In this document: positions 38,736 to 48,416 of the stretch, piece after piece
Layout of the letters: the number at the start of each line of letters is the position of its first letter
Position numbering within the stretch: the first letter of the stretch is position 1
Assembly (NCBI RefSeq): GCF_900091585.1
Contig: NZ_FMHT01000003.1
Coordinates: forward strand, 5,792,001-5,856,000
Direction: 5' to 3'
Length of the DNA: 64,000 nucleotides
From: Micromonospora nigra
Lineage (GTDB): Bacteria; Actinomycetota; Actinomycetes; Mycobacteriales; Micromonosporaceae
Position numbers and translations under genes: made by a program
Notes under the pieces: generated by a model
Databases searched by the model: none
Told to the model about the DNA's origin: nothing
The model's input: only the letters and a program-made list of their open reading frames with translations

Positions 38736-40532
38736 TTAGCGGCGGCCGAAGTCCCGTTCGCGCCGGTCTCGTCGCTCGCCGCCGTCGAAGCGCCGGTCAC
38801 CGCCGTCGAAGGGGCGCTCGCCGGCACCCTCGTCCCGGTCTCGGCGCACGGTCGCCTTGCGTCCCTTGATGGTGCTGCCCCGCAACCCGGCGATCACCTC
38901 GTTGGCCACCCCCACCGGCACCTCCACCAGGGAGAACCGATCGGCGATCTCGATCGAGCCGATGTCCCGCCCGTTGATTCCGGTCTCGCCGGTGATCGCG
39001 CCGACCAGGTCCTGCGGGCGTACCCCGGCACGCCGGCCCAACCCGATGAAGACCTGCGTGGTACCGCCGGCGCGGGGGCGACTCGGGCGGCGTTCACCCC
39101 GGCTCTCGTGCCCCCCTCGGCTCTCCCGCGGCGCGCGGACCGAGATCTGCGGGATCTCCTCCTCCTCGTCGGCGGTGCCCGGCAGGGTCGCCTCGTGGGC
39201 CAGCCGGACCGCCGCGAGGGCCACCTCCATCAGGTCGAACTCGTCGCTGAGGGTCTCCACGATGACCCGGAACGGCTCCAGGTCGTCTTCCAGGAGGCTC
39301 TCCCGCAACGCCGCCTGGGTCAGCTCAAGCCGTCGGGTCCGCAGATCCGCGACCGTGGGAATCTTGTCGACGGTGATGCGTTGGCCGGTGACCCGCTCGA
39401 TGGTCTTGAGCATCCGGTGTTCCCGCGGCTCGGCCAGCGTGATCGCCACGCCCTCCCGGCCGGCCCGGCCGACCCGGCCGATGCGGTGCACGTACGACTC
39501 GGGGGCGGACGGCACGTCGTAGTTGACCACGTGGCTGAGCTGCTCGACGTCGAGGCCGCGGGCGGCGACGTCGGTGGCGACCAGCAGGTCGGCCGTGCCC
39601 GCCCGCAACCGCCCCATCACCCGGTCGCGTTGCTCCTGGCTCATCCCGCCGTGCAGCGCCTCGGCCCGGTAGCCGCGCCCGTTCATCGTCTCGGTGAGCC
39701 GGTCGACCTCCTCGCGGCTGCGGCAGAACACGATCGCCGCCGTGGGCGACTCGACGTCCAGCACCCGGCCGAGCGCCGCCGGCTTGTGTGCCCGCGCCAC
39801 GAGGTAGGCGCCCTGCCGCACCCGGGGTGCCTCGCCCGCCACCGGCTGCTCGCGGGCGATGAGGATCCGGACCGGGTCGGTGAGGTGCTGCCGGGCCATC
39901 CCGTCGATGCGCGACGGCATCGTCGCGGAGAACAGCACCGTCTGCCGCTGCGCGGGCGCGTGTTCCAGGATCGCCTCGATGTCCTCGGCGAAGCCCATGT
40001 CGAGCATCTCGTCGGCCTCGTCGAGGACGACGGTGGCCAGGTTGCCCAGCCGCAACGTGCCCCGGGCGATGTGGTCCAGGGCCCGTCCCGGGGTGGCCAC
40101 CACCACGTCCACGCCGGTGTCCAGGGCCCGCAGCTGCCGGCCGATCGGCTGGCCGCCGTAGATGGGCAGGACGCGGGCGCCGAGGTCCTTGCCGTAGCGG
40201 TGGAACGCCTCGGAAACCTGGACGGCCAGCTCACGGGTGGGCACCAGCACCAGGGCGACCGGATCCCCGCCGGGACGGTCGTCCGGCATCCGTTGCAGCA
40301 GAGGCAGGGCGAAGGCGGCCGTCTTGCCGGTGCCGGTCGCCGCCTGCCCCAGCAGGTCCCGCCCGGTCAGCAGGGGCGGGATCGCCTCCCGCTGGATCGG
40401 CGTGGGCTCCTCGTAGCCCAGGGTCGACAGCGCCCCCAGCAGCTCGGGGCGCAGGCCCAGGTCGGCGAAGCTGCCCGCCTCGTCGGCGGGGTCGGGGGTG
40501 GCGGGGTCGGTCGGTACCGGTGCGGAACTCAT
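38736..40532 (-). CDS. deaD: DEAD-box RNA helicase with DbpA-type RNA-binding domain
   Basis: The 598-residue helicase shows Q-motif TPIQREAIPPLL, Walker A ATGTGKT, DEADEMLD, FSATMPSRI, then the second RecA domain with VATDVAARGLDVEQ and HRIGRVGRAGREG. A DbpA-like domain (about 480-555; QVFIGLGRRAGVRPQDLVGAI) follows, then an Arg/Asp/Gly-rich tail. DeaD/CsdA proteins unwind RNA in ribosome assembly and cold adaptation. ATG at 40532. It diverges from the 2H phosphoesterase gene over 87 bases. Confidence 0.94.
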   Translation of the reverse strand: MSSAPVPTDPATPDPADEAGSFADLGLRPELLGALSTLGYEEPTPIQREAIPPLLTGRDLLGQAATGTGKTAAFALPLLQRMPDDRPGGDPVALVLVPTRELAVQVSEAFHRYGKDLGARVLPIYGGQPIGRQLRALDTGVDVVVATPGRALDHIARGTLRLGNLATVVLDEADEMLDMGFAEDIEAILEHAPAQRQTVLFSATMPSRIDGMARQHLTDPVRILIAREQPVAGEAPRVRQGAYLVARAHKPAALGRVLDVESPTAAIVFCRSREEVDRLTETMNGRGYRAEALHGGMSQEQRDRVMGRLRAGTADLLVATDVAARGLDVEQLSHVVNYDVPSAPESYVHRIGRVGRAGREGVAITLAEPREHRMLKTIERVTGQRITVDKIPTVADLRTRRLELTQAALRESLLEDDLEPFRVIVETLSDEFDLMEVALAAVRLAHEATLPGTADEEEEIPQISVRAPRESRGGHESRGERRPSRPRAGGTTQVFIGLGRRAGVRPQDLVGAITGETGINGRDIGSIEIADRFSLVEVPVGVANEVIAGLRGSTIKGRKATVRRDRDEGAGERPFDGGDRRFDGGERRDRRERDFGRR

Positions 40533-40619
40533 GGGTCAAGCTTTTCATCACGCCCGTGGGCCCGCTGCGGCGACCGCCGCAACACGTCGGCGGCCCCGGG
40601 CAGGCTCTAGCCTGGCGGG

Positions 40620-41132
40620 GTGCGTACCGTCGAGCTGATCTGTTGCGCGGAGCTGGACGCGGCCGTCCGGGCGGCCTGGGACCGGCTCGCGACGGCCGGC
40701 CTGCCGAGCCTCGCCCGTAACACGCACCCCACCAACCGGCCGCACCTGACCCTGGCCGCGGTGGACGCCTTCCCGCCCGGCGCGGTCGCCCGGCTGGCCG
40801 GGTTGATGGCCGCGGCGCTGCCCCTGCCGGTCCGGCTGGGCGACGTCACCGTGCTGGACGGCAGCGCCCCGCTGGTCTGGTTGGTGGAGCCCAGCGCCGA
40901 ACTGGTGGCGTTGCACGCCGACGTCTGGGCGGCGCTGGCCGACGCCGAGGGGCGCCGTCGGTGGCACGCCCCGGGCCGGTGGATCCCACACCTGAGCCTG
41001 GCGCTGCGGTTCCGGGACGCGGACCGGGAACTGGCCCGCGCCGTCGTCGGCGGCGCGCGGCCCGGCGGCGGGTTCCCGGCCGCCCGCAGCTACGACGGCG
41101 CGACCCGGACCGTCCACCCCCTGAACGGCTGA
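40620..41132 (+). CDS. 2'-5' RNA ligase (2H phosphoesterase) family protein
   Basis: The 170-residue protein has the two H-x-T/S-x motifs of the family, HLTLAA (about residue 41) and HLSLAL (about 122), on the two lobes of the fold. The family includes tRNA-splicing 2'-5' ligases and cyclic phosphodiesterases (ThpR). The start is GTG at 40620; upstream only a weak purine tract exists. The physiological substrate in bacteria is unclear. Confidence 0.82.
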   Translation: MRTVELICCAELDAAVRAAWDRLATAGLPSLARNTHPTNRPHLTLAAVDAFPPGAVARLAGLMAAALPLPVRLGDVTVLDGSAPLVWLVEPSAELVALHADVWAALADAEGRRRWHAPGRWIPHLSLALRFRDADRELARAVVGGARPGGGFPAARSYDGATRTVHPLNG

Positions 41133-41238
41133 GTGCAGGATCAACCCGGTCCGATCTTTTGCGGGGGCGTTGCGCGGGGTTTAATGGCCGGTAACTTGTG
41201 GCGCTCGCCACAGTGAGACCCCTGGGGGGCCGCCGGCA
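41133..41238 (+). promoter_or_regulatory. Probable promoter region of the Liv-type transporter operon
   Basis: The stretch includes GATCTTTTGCGGG and TTTAATGGCCGGTAACTT, the most AT-rich sequence in this neighbourhood, and precedes the first transporter gene. Exact -35/-10 elements are not assigned. Confidence 0.4.
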
Positions 41239-42026
<788 letters not shown>

Positions 42027-42030
<4 letters not shown>

Positions 42031-42800
42031 CCGGAATCCTGCACTTCGACGACGTCCGGCTCAGCTTCGCCGGCGTCCAGGCCATCGACGGGGTGAGCTT
42101 CACCGTCGGCGCCGACGAGCTGTTCGCCGTGATCGGCCCGAACGGCGCCGGCAAGACCTCCATCTTCAACGTGCTCTCCGGGGTCTACCGGCCCCAGTCG
42201 GGCCGGGTGGTCTTCGACGGCGTCGACCTGCTCGGCCGCCGCCCGCACGAGATCGCCGCCCTGGGCCTGGCCCGCACCTTCCAGAACGTCGAGCTGTTCG
42301 CCAACCTGACCGTCCTGGAGAACCTGCTCCTCGGCCGGCACCACCACCTGCGCTACGGCCCCCTCGCGGCCGTGTGGTGGCGCGGCCGGGCCCGCCGGGA
42401 GGAACTGGCCGCACGGGCCGCCGTCGAGCGGATCGTCGACTTCCTGGAACTGGAGCAGTGGCGGCGGATGCCCGTCGGGCTGCTCCCGTACGGGGTGCAG
42501 AAGCGGGTGGAGCTGGGCCGGGCACTGGCGATGGAACCGAAGCTGCTGCTGCTCGACGAGCCGGTCGGCGGGATGAACCTCGAGGAGACCGAGGACATGG
42601 CCCGCTACATCCTCGACGTCCGGGAGGAACTGCGCATCCCGATGGTGCTGGTCGAACACGACATGGGTCTGGTGATGGACCTGGCCGACCGGGTGATGGT
42701 CGTCGACTTCGGGCAGCCGGTGGCCACCGGCACCCCGGCGCAGGTCCAGACGCACCCGGACGTGCTCCGCGCCTACCTGGGGGAGGTGACCACGGCATGA
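42027..42800 (+). CDS. livG: Branched-chain amino-acid-type ABC transporter ATPase LivG
   Basis: The 257-residue ATPase has Walker A GPNGAGKTS, LARTFQNVELFANLTVLENLLLG (LivG-typical), a signature altered to LPYGVQKRVELGRAL, Walker B LLLLDEPVGGMN and LVEHDMGLVM. The altered signature (Pro-Tyr-Gly for Ser-Gly-Gly) is seen in other LivG proteins. GTG at 42027 is preferred because of the stop/start overlap; GTGs at 42018 and 42021 are open too. Confidence 0.88.
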
Positions 42801-42876
42801 GCGAGCGTCAGCGAGCGAACCATCGCCACGGTCCGCAGGTGCCTCGTGCCGGCGCGGAGCGAAGCGGAGGGGCGGC
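42797..42876 (+). repeat. GAGCGAGCG/GGAGCGAAGCGGAGG intergenic element
   Basis: The 76-base gap in the operon consists of GAGCGAGCGTCAGCGAGCGAACC near its start and GCGGAGCGAAGCGGAGG at its end. Similar short sequences recur between genes in Micromonosporaceae as I remember them; only this copy is in the window. The last part doubles as the ribosome binding site of the ligase gene. Confidence 0.45.
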
Positions 42877-44769
42877 ATGAGCGCCACGACCGCGCCGTCG
42901 GGCGCGTCCACCGTCGGAGCCGCCGGTGCCGCCGCCACGACGATCGCCTCCCGGGTACGCGCACACGCGCACGCCACCCCCCGGCGGGTCGCGATGCGGC
43001 AGAAGGTCCACGGCATCTGGGCGGAGACCACCTGGGAGTCCTACTGGGACACGGTGCGCACCGTCGCGCACGGTCTGCTCGCGCTCGGGGTCGTTCCCGG
43101 CGACCGGGTGGCCGTGCTGGCCGAGAACTGCCGCGAGTGGCTCTGGACCGACGTGGCCACGGTCGTGGTCCGGGCCGCCACCGTCGGGCTGTATCCGACG
43201 AACCCCGCCGACGAGGTCGGCTACCTGCTGGCCCACTCCGGCGCGCGGGTGCTCGTCGCCGAGGACCAGGAACAGGTCGACAAGGCCCTCGCGGTGCTCG
43301 ACGACTGCCCGCACCTGGAGAAGGTGGTGTACGTCGAGCCGCGTGGCGTCCGGGGCCGCTACGACCATCCGGCGCTGCTGGCCTGGGACGACCTGCTGGC
43401 GATGGGGCGGGCGCACCGGGACGCCCACCCGGACGCGGTGGACGAGCTGATGGCCGCCGCCACCGACGACGACCTGGCCACCCTCATCTACACCTCCGGC
43501 ACGACCGGCCGCCCGAAGGGCGCGATGCTGACCAACGGCAACGTCGACTTCGCGGTGCGTACGGTGACCGACGGCGGGGGCCTCGCCGACCCGGCGCCCG
43601 GCCCGGACGACCTGACCCTGTCGTACCTGCCGTTGTGTCACGTCGCCGAACGGGTCTTCACCACCTGGAGCAATGCCGGCGCGGGCGTGCAGGTCGCCTT
43701 CGCCGAGTCGATCGCCACCGTGCCGGCGAACCTGCGCGAGGTGCAGCCCACGCTGCTGTTCGGGGTGCCCCGGATCTGGGAGAAGATCCTTGCCACGGTC
43801 ACCACCCGGGTGGCGTCCGCGTCGCCGCTGAAGCGGGCCGTGGCCCGGTTCTGGCTGCGGGTCTCCGACTGGATCGGTGCCCGCCTCGTCGACACGGGGG
43901 GCCGGCACACCGCGGCCACCCGGCTGGCGTACGCCCTGGGGTGGGTCTTCTGCTACCGCGCGCTGCGCGAGCGGATCGGGGTGGGCAAGGTGCGCTACGC
44001 CGCCTCCGGCGCGGCCCCGATCGCCCCCGAGGTGCTGCGCTTCTTCATGGGCATCGGAGTGCCGATGCACGAGGTGTACGGCATGACGGAGAACTCGGCC
44101 ATCGCCACCGGAAACCGGCCGGGCCGGGTGAAGCTCGGCACCGTCGGCGAGCCGCAGTCCGGCGTGGAGCTGCGCATCGACGAGACGACCGGGGAGATCC
44201 TCACCCGCCATCCGGGGGTGTTCGCGGGTTACCGGGACGACCCGGACGCCACCGCCGCCGTGCGGGACGCGGACGGCTGGCTGCGCACCGGCGACGTGGG
44301 GGAGTGGGTCGACGGCACCCACGTGCGGATCACCGGCCGGGCCAAGGACATCATGATCACCGCCGGGGGCAAGAACATCGGCCCGGCGGGGATCGAGAAC
44401 GAGCTGAAGACCTCCCCGTACGTCAAGGAGGCGGTGCTGGTCGGCGACCGGCGCCCGTACCTGGTGGCGCTCATCGGCATCGAGGCCGACACGGTGGGCC
44501 AGTGGGCGCAGGCGCGGCGGCTGCCGTACACCACCTACCGCGACCTGACCACCAAGCCCGAGGTGGTGGAGCTGGTCCGCTCGGTGGTCGACGAGGTCAA
44601 CCGCCGACACCCGCCGGTGGAGCAGGTCAAGCGGTTCCGGCTGCTGCCCCGCGAACTCGACCAGGACGACGGGGAGCTGACCGCCACCCAGAAGGTACGC
44701 CGGGAGGCTGTCGCCCGGGCCTTCGCCGACCTGGTCGACGAGCTGTACGGCCCCGGAGGTGACCGGTGA
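42877..44769 (+). CDS. AMP-forming long-chain-type acyl-CoA ligase inside the transporter operon
   Basis: The 630-residue protein is an ANL-superfamily ligase: P-loop YTSGTTGRPKGAML (about residue 205), GSGAAPIAPEVLRFF-like core, EVYGMTENSA, WLRTGDVGEW and GRAKDIMITAGGKNIGP with the adenylation Lys at the end. It activates a carboxylic acid to acyl-CoA. Its place between livG and livH suggests it acts on the imported compound. GGAGGGGCGGC precedes the ATG; its stop overlaps livH by 4 bases. Confidence 0.9.
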   Translation: MSATTAPSGASTVGAAGAAATTIASRVRAHAHATPRRVAMRQKVHGIWAETTWESYWDTVRTVAHGLLALGVVPGDRVAVLAENCREWLWTDVATVVVRAATVGLYPTNPADEVGYLLAHSGARVLVAEDQEQVDKALAVLDDCPHLEKVVYVEPRGVRGRYDHPALLAWDDLLAMGRAHRDAHPDAVDELMAAATDDDLATLIYTSGTTGRPKGAMLTNGNVDFAVRTVTDGGGLADPAPGPDDLTLSYLPLCHVAERVFTTWSNAGAGVQVAFAESIATVPANLREVQPTLLFGVPRIWEKILATVTTRVASASPLKRAVARFWLRVSDWIGARLVDTGGRHTAATRLAYALGWVFCYRALRERIGVGKVRYAASGAAPIAPEVLRFFMGIGVPMHEVYGMTENSAIATGNRPGRVKLGTVGEPQSGVELRIDETTGEILTRHPGVFAGYRDDPDATAAVRDADGWLRTGDVGEWVDGTHVRITGRAKDIMITAGGKNIGPAGIENELKTSPYVKEAVLVGDRRPYLVALIGIEADTVGQWAQARRLPYTTYRDLTTKPEVVELVRSVVDEVNRRHPPVEQVKRFRLLPRELDQDDGELTATQKVRREAVARAFADLVDELYGPGGDR

Positions 44770-45650
44770 CGCAACTCGTCGAGGCCCTGCTGCGCGGCCT
44801 GGGCACGGGCAGCGTCTACGCCCTGCTCGCCCTCGGCTTCGTGATCATCTACAAGGCCACCCGGGTGATCAGTTTCGCCCAGCCGGCGTTCATGCTCGCC
44901 GGGGTCGTCGCGGTCACCTACCTCACCCCGGCCGTCGGCTTCTGGGCGGCCCTGCCCCTGGCGGCGGTCGGCACCGGGCTGCTCGCCCTCGGGGTGGAAC
45001 GCACCGCCGTGCGCCCGATGGTGGGTCGCCCGGCGTTCGTCGTCGCCATCATCACCCTCGGCGTGGACGTCGCGGTGCGGGTCGTGGTCAACGCCTTCAT
45101 CGGCCTGGACGTCCGGCACGTCGGCGACCCGTGGGGGCTGCGCACCCTCGTCGTCGGACCGGTGGAGGTGCAGCAGCGGCACCTCGCCGCCGTCGTCGCC
45201 GCCGGGTTGCTGGTCGCAGCCCTGTTCGCGTTCTTCCGGTTCACCCGGACCGGGCTGGCGATGCGCGCGGCCGCGCTGGACCAGGAGGCCGCGCTGGCCC
45301 ACGGCGTCTCGGTCGGCGCGGTCTTCGCGCTGAGCTGGGCACTCGCCGGTGGCCTCGCCGCCGTCGCCGGGACCTTCGCCGCCGCCGGTGGCAGCGTCGA
45401 CGGGGCGCTGTGGCTCATCGCGCTGACCGCCCTGCCGGTGATCATCCTCGGCGGGCTGGACTCGCTGCCCGGCGCGGTGGTCGGCGGACTGGCGGTGGGC
45501 GTGCTCCAGGAGCTGACCGCCACGTACGCCAACGACGTCGCCTGGCTCGGCGGCAACGTCTCGGTCATCACCCCGTACGTGCTGATGCTGATCGTGCTGC
45601 TGGTGCGCCCGTACGGGCTGTTCGGCACCCGGGAGGTGGAACGGGTATGA
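44766..45650 (+). CDS. livH: Liv-type ABC transporter permease LivH
   Basis: The 294-residue permease has about eight hydrophobic segments and the LivH signature GLGTGSVYALLALGFVIIYKATRVISFAQPAF-type start, split here as GLGTGSVYALLALGF and ATRVISFAQ. A loop reading FTRTGLAMRAAALDQEAA is the ATPase contact. It forms the channel with LivM. GTG at 44766 overlaps the ligase stop; its own stop overlaps livM. Confidence 0.9.
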   Translation: MTQLVEALLRGLGTGSVYALLALGFVIIYKATRVISFAQPAFMLAGVVAVTYLTPAVGFWAALPLAAVGTGLLALGVERTAVRPMVGRPAFVVAIITLGVDVAVRVVVNAFIGLDVRHVGDPWGLRTLVVGPVEVQQRHLAAVVAAGLLVAALFAFFRFTRTGLAMRAAALDQEAALAHGVSVGAVFALSWALAGGLAAVAGTFAAAGGSVDGALWLIALTALPVIILGGLDSLPGAVVGGLAVGVLQELTATYANDVAWLGGNVSVITPYVLMLIVLLVRPYGLFGTREVERV

Positions 45651-46762
45651 CCAACTCACCGCCGCGCGGGCGGCCTCTGCTGCGCACCTCGTACGCGCAG
45701 GATCTCGCGCTGCTCGACACCCCGGCCAAGCGGTGGTGGACGGTGGCGCTGCTGGTGCTGGCGTTCGCATTGCCGCTGCTGCTCACCGACGACCTGTTGC
45801 AGTTGCTCGCGGTGGGCTGCGTGGCCGCGATCGGGGCGATCGGCCTGGGCCTGGTCACCGGGTACGCCGGGCAGGTCTCGCTGGGCCACGCGTTCTTCCT
45901 CGGCATCGGCGCGTACACGGCGGCGGCGCTCAGCGGCGACCCCGACGGGCGGGTGATCGGATTCGGTGTCACCGACATCGCCCTGTGGTTGCCGGCCGCG
46001 GGCCTGGTCGCCGGCCTCGCCGGGGTGCTCGTCGCGCCGTTGGCCACCCGGCTGCGCGGGCTCTACCTCGCCGTGGTCACCCTCGGCCTGGTCTTCATCG
46101 GCCAGCACGTGTTCAACGAGTGGTCGGCGCTGACCGGCGGCGCGGGGGTCGGGCGGGAGGCGGCCACCCTGGAGTTCCTCGGCCGGCCGATCGCGGTCAC
46201 CGACGGCGTCGCCACCCGCGACCAGAAACTGTTCTGGCTGATGCTGGTGCTGCTGGTCGTCTTCGCGGTGGCGGCGCGCAACCTGGCCCGCTCCCGCGTC
46301 GGGCGGGCGTTCACCGCGATCCGCGACCGGGACATCGCCGCCGGGGTGATCGGGGTGAACCTGGCCCGCTACAAGACCGTCGCGTTCGCGGTGTCGTCGT
46401 TCTACGCCGGCTGCGCCGGCGCGCTGCTCTACACCATCACCGGGTTCTTCGACCCCGGTTCGTTCAGCCTGCTGCTGTCGGTGCAGTACATCGCCATGGT
46501 GCTCATCGGCGGCGCGGGCACGATCTCCGGCGCCATCGCCGGGGCGTTCTTCATCACCCTGCTGCCCCGGCTCACCCGGGAGTTGCAGGCGTGGGTGCCG
46601 TTCATCAGCACCCAGCCGAACGAGGTGCCCAACGTCTTCCAGGTGGAGACGATCCTCTACGGCGTCCTCATCATCGTCTTCCTCATCTTCGAACCACGCG
46701 GGCTGTTCGGACTGTGGGTCCGGGCCCGTGCGTACTGGAAGGCGTGGCCGTTCTCCTACTGA
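45647..46762 (+). CDS. livM: Liv-type ABC transporter permease LivM
   Basis: The 371-residue permease begins with a 30-residue cytosolic segment, then about nine membrane segments. TGYAGQVSLGHAFFLGIGAYTA and SRVGRAFTAIRDRDIAAGVIGVNLARYK are the LivM signatures. It pairs with LivH. ATG at 45647 overlaps the livH stop by 4 bases. The chain ends with FEPRGLFGLWVRAR, typical of the family. Confidence 0.9.
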   Translation: MTNSPPRGRPLLRTSYAQDLALLDTPAKRWWTVALLVLAFALPLLLTDDLLQLLAVGCVAAIGAIGLGLVTGYAGQVSLGHAFFLGIGAYTAAALSGDPDGRVIGFGVTDIALWLPAAGLVAGLAGVLVAPLATRLRGLYLAVVTLGLVFIGQHVFNEWSALTGGAGVGREAATLEFLGRPIAVTDGVATRDQKLFWLMLVLLVVFAVAARNLARSRVGRAFTAIRDRDIAAGVIGVNLARYKTVAFAVSSFYAGCAGALLYTITGFFDPGSFSLLLSVQYIAMVLIGGAGTISGAIAGAFFITLLPRLTRELQAWVPFISTQPNEVPNVFQVETILYGVLIIVFLIFEPRGLFGLWVRARAYWKAWPFSY

Positions 46763-46780
46763 CCCCAAGCGAGGAAAGCC

Positions 46781-48079
46781 ATGGGAAGACCGACGTCGCG
46801 GATCGCCCTCGGGGCGGCCGTGGTCCTGCTGGCCGGAACCCTGACCGCCTGCCGGGGCGGTGACACCACCACCGACGACTCCGGGATCAAGACGGACGTG
46901 GGCGTCACCTCCGAGCCGTGCCCGGAGGCGGTCGACACGAACAAGGGCTGCATCTATCTCGGCATCATCTCCGACCTGACCGAGGGGCCGTTCCGGGCCC
47001 TGGCGGTGCCGATCACCGACGCGCAGAAGGCGTTCTGGAAGCGGGTCAACGCCGCCGGCGGCATCGGCGACTACGAGGTGGACGTCACTCGCCACGTACG
47101 CGACAACAAGTACAACCCGCAGACCCACAACCAGGCCTACCAGGAGATCAAGCCGAACGTTCTGGCGCTGGCGCAGAGCCTCGGCTCACCCACCACGGGG
47201 GCGATCCTGGCCGACATGAAGGCCAACAACGTGATCGCCGCTCCCGCCGCGTGGACGTCGGGTTACGCGTTCGAGGACGTCATCGTCGAGTCCGGGGCCA
47301 ACTACTGCGTCGAGTCGATGAACGCCCTGGACTACGCGCGGGAGGCGTACAACCCGAAGTCGGTCATGGCCGTGCACCTGGCCGGCGACTACGGCGACGA
47401 CGCCGCGGCCGGGGTGAAACTCGCCGCGCAGTCGCTCGGGATGACCTTCAGTGCCGTCAAGACCGACTCGGGCGCGGACAAGCAGGCCGGGGCGATCCAG
47501 GCCGTTCTTGCCGGCAAGCCGGACCTGGTGGTGCTCACCATGGGGCCGGCGGACGCGGCGACCATCGTCGGCCAGGCCGTCGCCCGGGGCTACGCCGGCC
47601 GGTTCATCGGCACCAGTCCCACCTGGAACCCGGCGCTGCTGCAGAGCCCGGCCGCCCCGGCGCTGCTGGCCCGCTACGAGCAGTCCGCGCCGTGGCACAC
47701 CTGGAGCAGCGACACCCCGGGTCACCGGGCACTGCGCGAGGCGCTGCCCGGGGTCACCCCCAACGACGGCTACACCGCCGGCTGGGTGTGGTCGTACCCG
47801 ATGAAGGCGGCGCTGACCAAGGCGGTCGCCGACGGCGACCTGACCCGGGCCGGTCTGCTCACGGCGGTCACGTCGCTGACCAGCGTGGACTACGAGGGGA
47901 TGCTGCCCGCCACCGCCGGCAACTACGCCGCCGGCCCGAACGACGGCGCGGTCCGGGTGACCGCCATCTACAAGCCGGACCAGGCTTCGCCGACCGGGGT
48001 GACCCTGGTGCGGGACCTGTTCACCGGGCCGACGGCGCAGGCGTACACGCTGGATCGGCCCTGCTACGAGAAGCTCTGA
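46781..48079 (+). CDS. livK: Liv-type substrate-binding lipoprotein LivK
   Basis: The 432-residue protein has a lipoprotein signal (lipobox LTAC, Cys24) and a periplasmic-binding-protein type I fold: YLGIISDLTEGPFRALAVPITDAQKAFWKRVNAAGG-type first lobe, seen in pieces such as GIISDLTEGPF and FWKRVNAAGGIGDYEV. GTSPTWNPALL and GYTAGWVWSYPM come later. It captures the substrate outside the membrane. The residues that in LivJ contact the amino-acid group are not obviously kept, in line with a carboxylic-acid substrate. It is the last gene of the operon. Confidence 0.88.
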   Translation: MGRPTSRIALGAAVVLLAGTLTACRGGDTTTDDSGIKTDVGVTSEPCPEAVDTNKGCIYLGIISDLTEGPFRALAVPITDAQKAFWKRVNAAGGIGDYEVDVTRHVRDNKYNPQTHNQAYQEIKPNVLALAQSLGSPTTGAILADMKANNVIAAPAAWTSGYAFEDVIVESGANYCVESMNALDYAREAYNPKSVMAVHLAGDYGDDAAAGVKLAAQSLGMTFSAVKTDSGADKQAGAIQAVLAGKPDLVVLTMGPADAATIVGQAVARGYAGRFIGTSPTWNPALLQSPAAPALLARYEQSAPWHTWSSDTPGHRALREALPGVTPNDGYTAGWVWSYPMKAALTKAVADGDLTRAGLLTAVTSLTSVDYEGMLPATAGNYAAGPNDGAVRVTAIYKPDQASPTGVTLVRDLFTGPTAQAYTLDRPCYEKL

Positions 48080-48082
48080 CCC

Positions 48083-48118
48083 GCTGCCGCTGCCGCTGCC
48101 GCTGCCGCTGCCGCTGCC
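48083..48118 (+). repeat. Six tandem GCTGCC hexamers
   Basis: Six exact copies of GCTGCC begin 4 bases after the livK stop. They are outside any gene and likely vary in number by slippage. Confidence 0.95.
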
Positions 48119-48128
48119 GGTGATGGTG

Positions 48129-48172
48129 CCGGGCCCGCACGGGTCCGGCACCCGGCGGCGGTGCGGGCCCGG
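48129..48172 (+). terminator. 12-bp hairpin after the transporter operon
   Basis: Perfect 12-base arms at 48129-48140 and 48161-48172 enclose a 20-base loop that can itself fold. It lies 50 bases beyond livK. Confidence 0.7.
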
Positions 48173-48190
48173 TCGCCCCGCCGGGGACGC

Positions 48191-48333
48191 CCGTCACGCT
48201 TCGGGGGTGGACCGGGGGATGCCGGTCGCCCTTCGGGGCGGACCCGGGGGTGTCGGTCGCCCTTCGGGGCGGACCCGGGGGTGTCGGTCGCCCTTCGGGG
48301 CGGACCCGGGGGTGTCGGTCCACCTTCGGGGCG
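48191..48333 (+). repeat. 31-bp tandem array of UUCG-tetraloop hairpins
   Basis: A unit of 31 bases (32 in the first full copy) is repeated across 48214-48307, with decayed copies on both sides. Each full unit contains CGCCC-TTCG-GGGCG, a 5-bp stem closed by C-G on a TTCG loop, at 48227-48240, 48258-48271 and 48289-48302. In RNA this is the very stable cUUCGg hairpin. The outer copies at about 48195-48209 and 48320-48333 have mismatched stems. No reading frame spans the array convincingly. Confidence 0.9.
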
Positions 48334-48372
48334 GATAGGAGGATTGTTCGGGCTCCTCCCGTAACGGGCGGT

Positions 48373-48391
48373 TACTGTGTGCGACATAGTA
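48373..48391. promoter_or_regulatory. Near-palindromic operator candidate before the M15-like gene
   Basis: TACTGTGT and ACATAGTA form 8-base arms with one mismatch around GCG, 26 bases before the ATG at 48417, in a locally AT-rich stretch. Just upstream, GTAAC and GTTAC (48361-48375) make a second short inverted repeat. Confidence 0.5.
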
Positions 48392-48416
48392 GCCACGGTA
48401 AGGGAAGGGGCTGACC

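Noticed and set aside
48191..48333. Possible CRISPR array
   Set aside because: The units are contiguous 31-bp repeats without spacers, and no cas genes are present.
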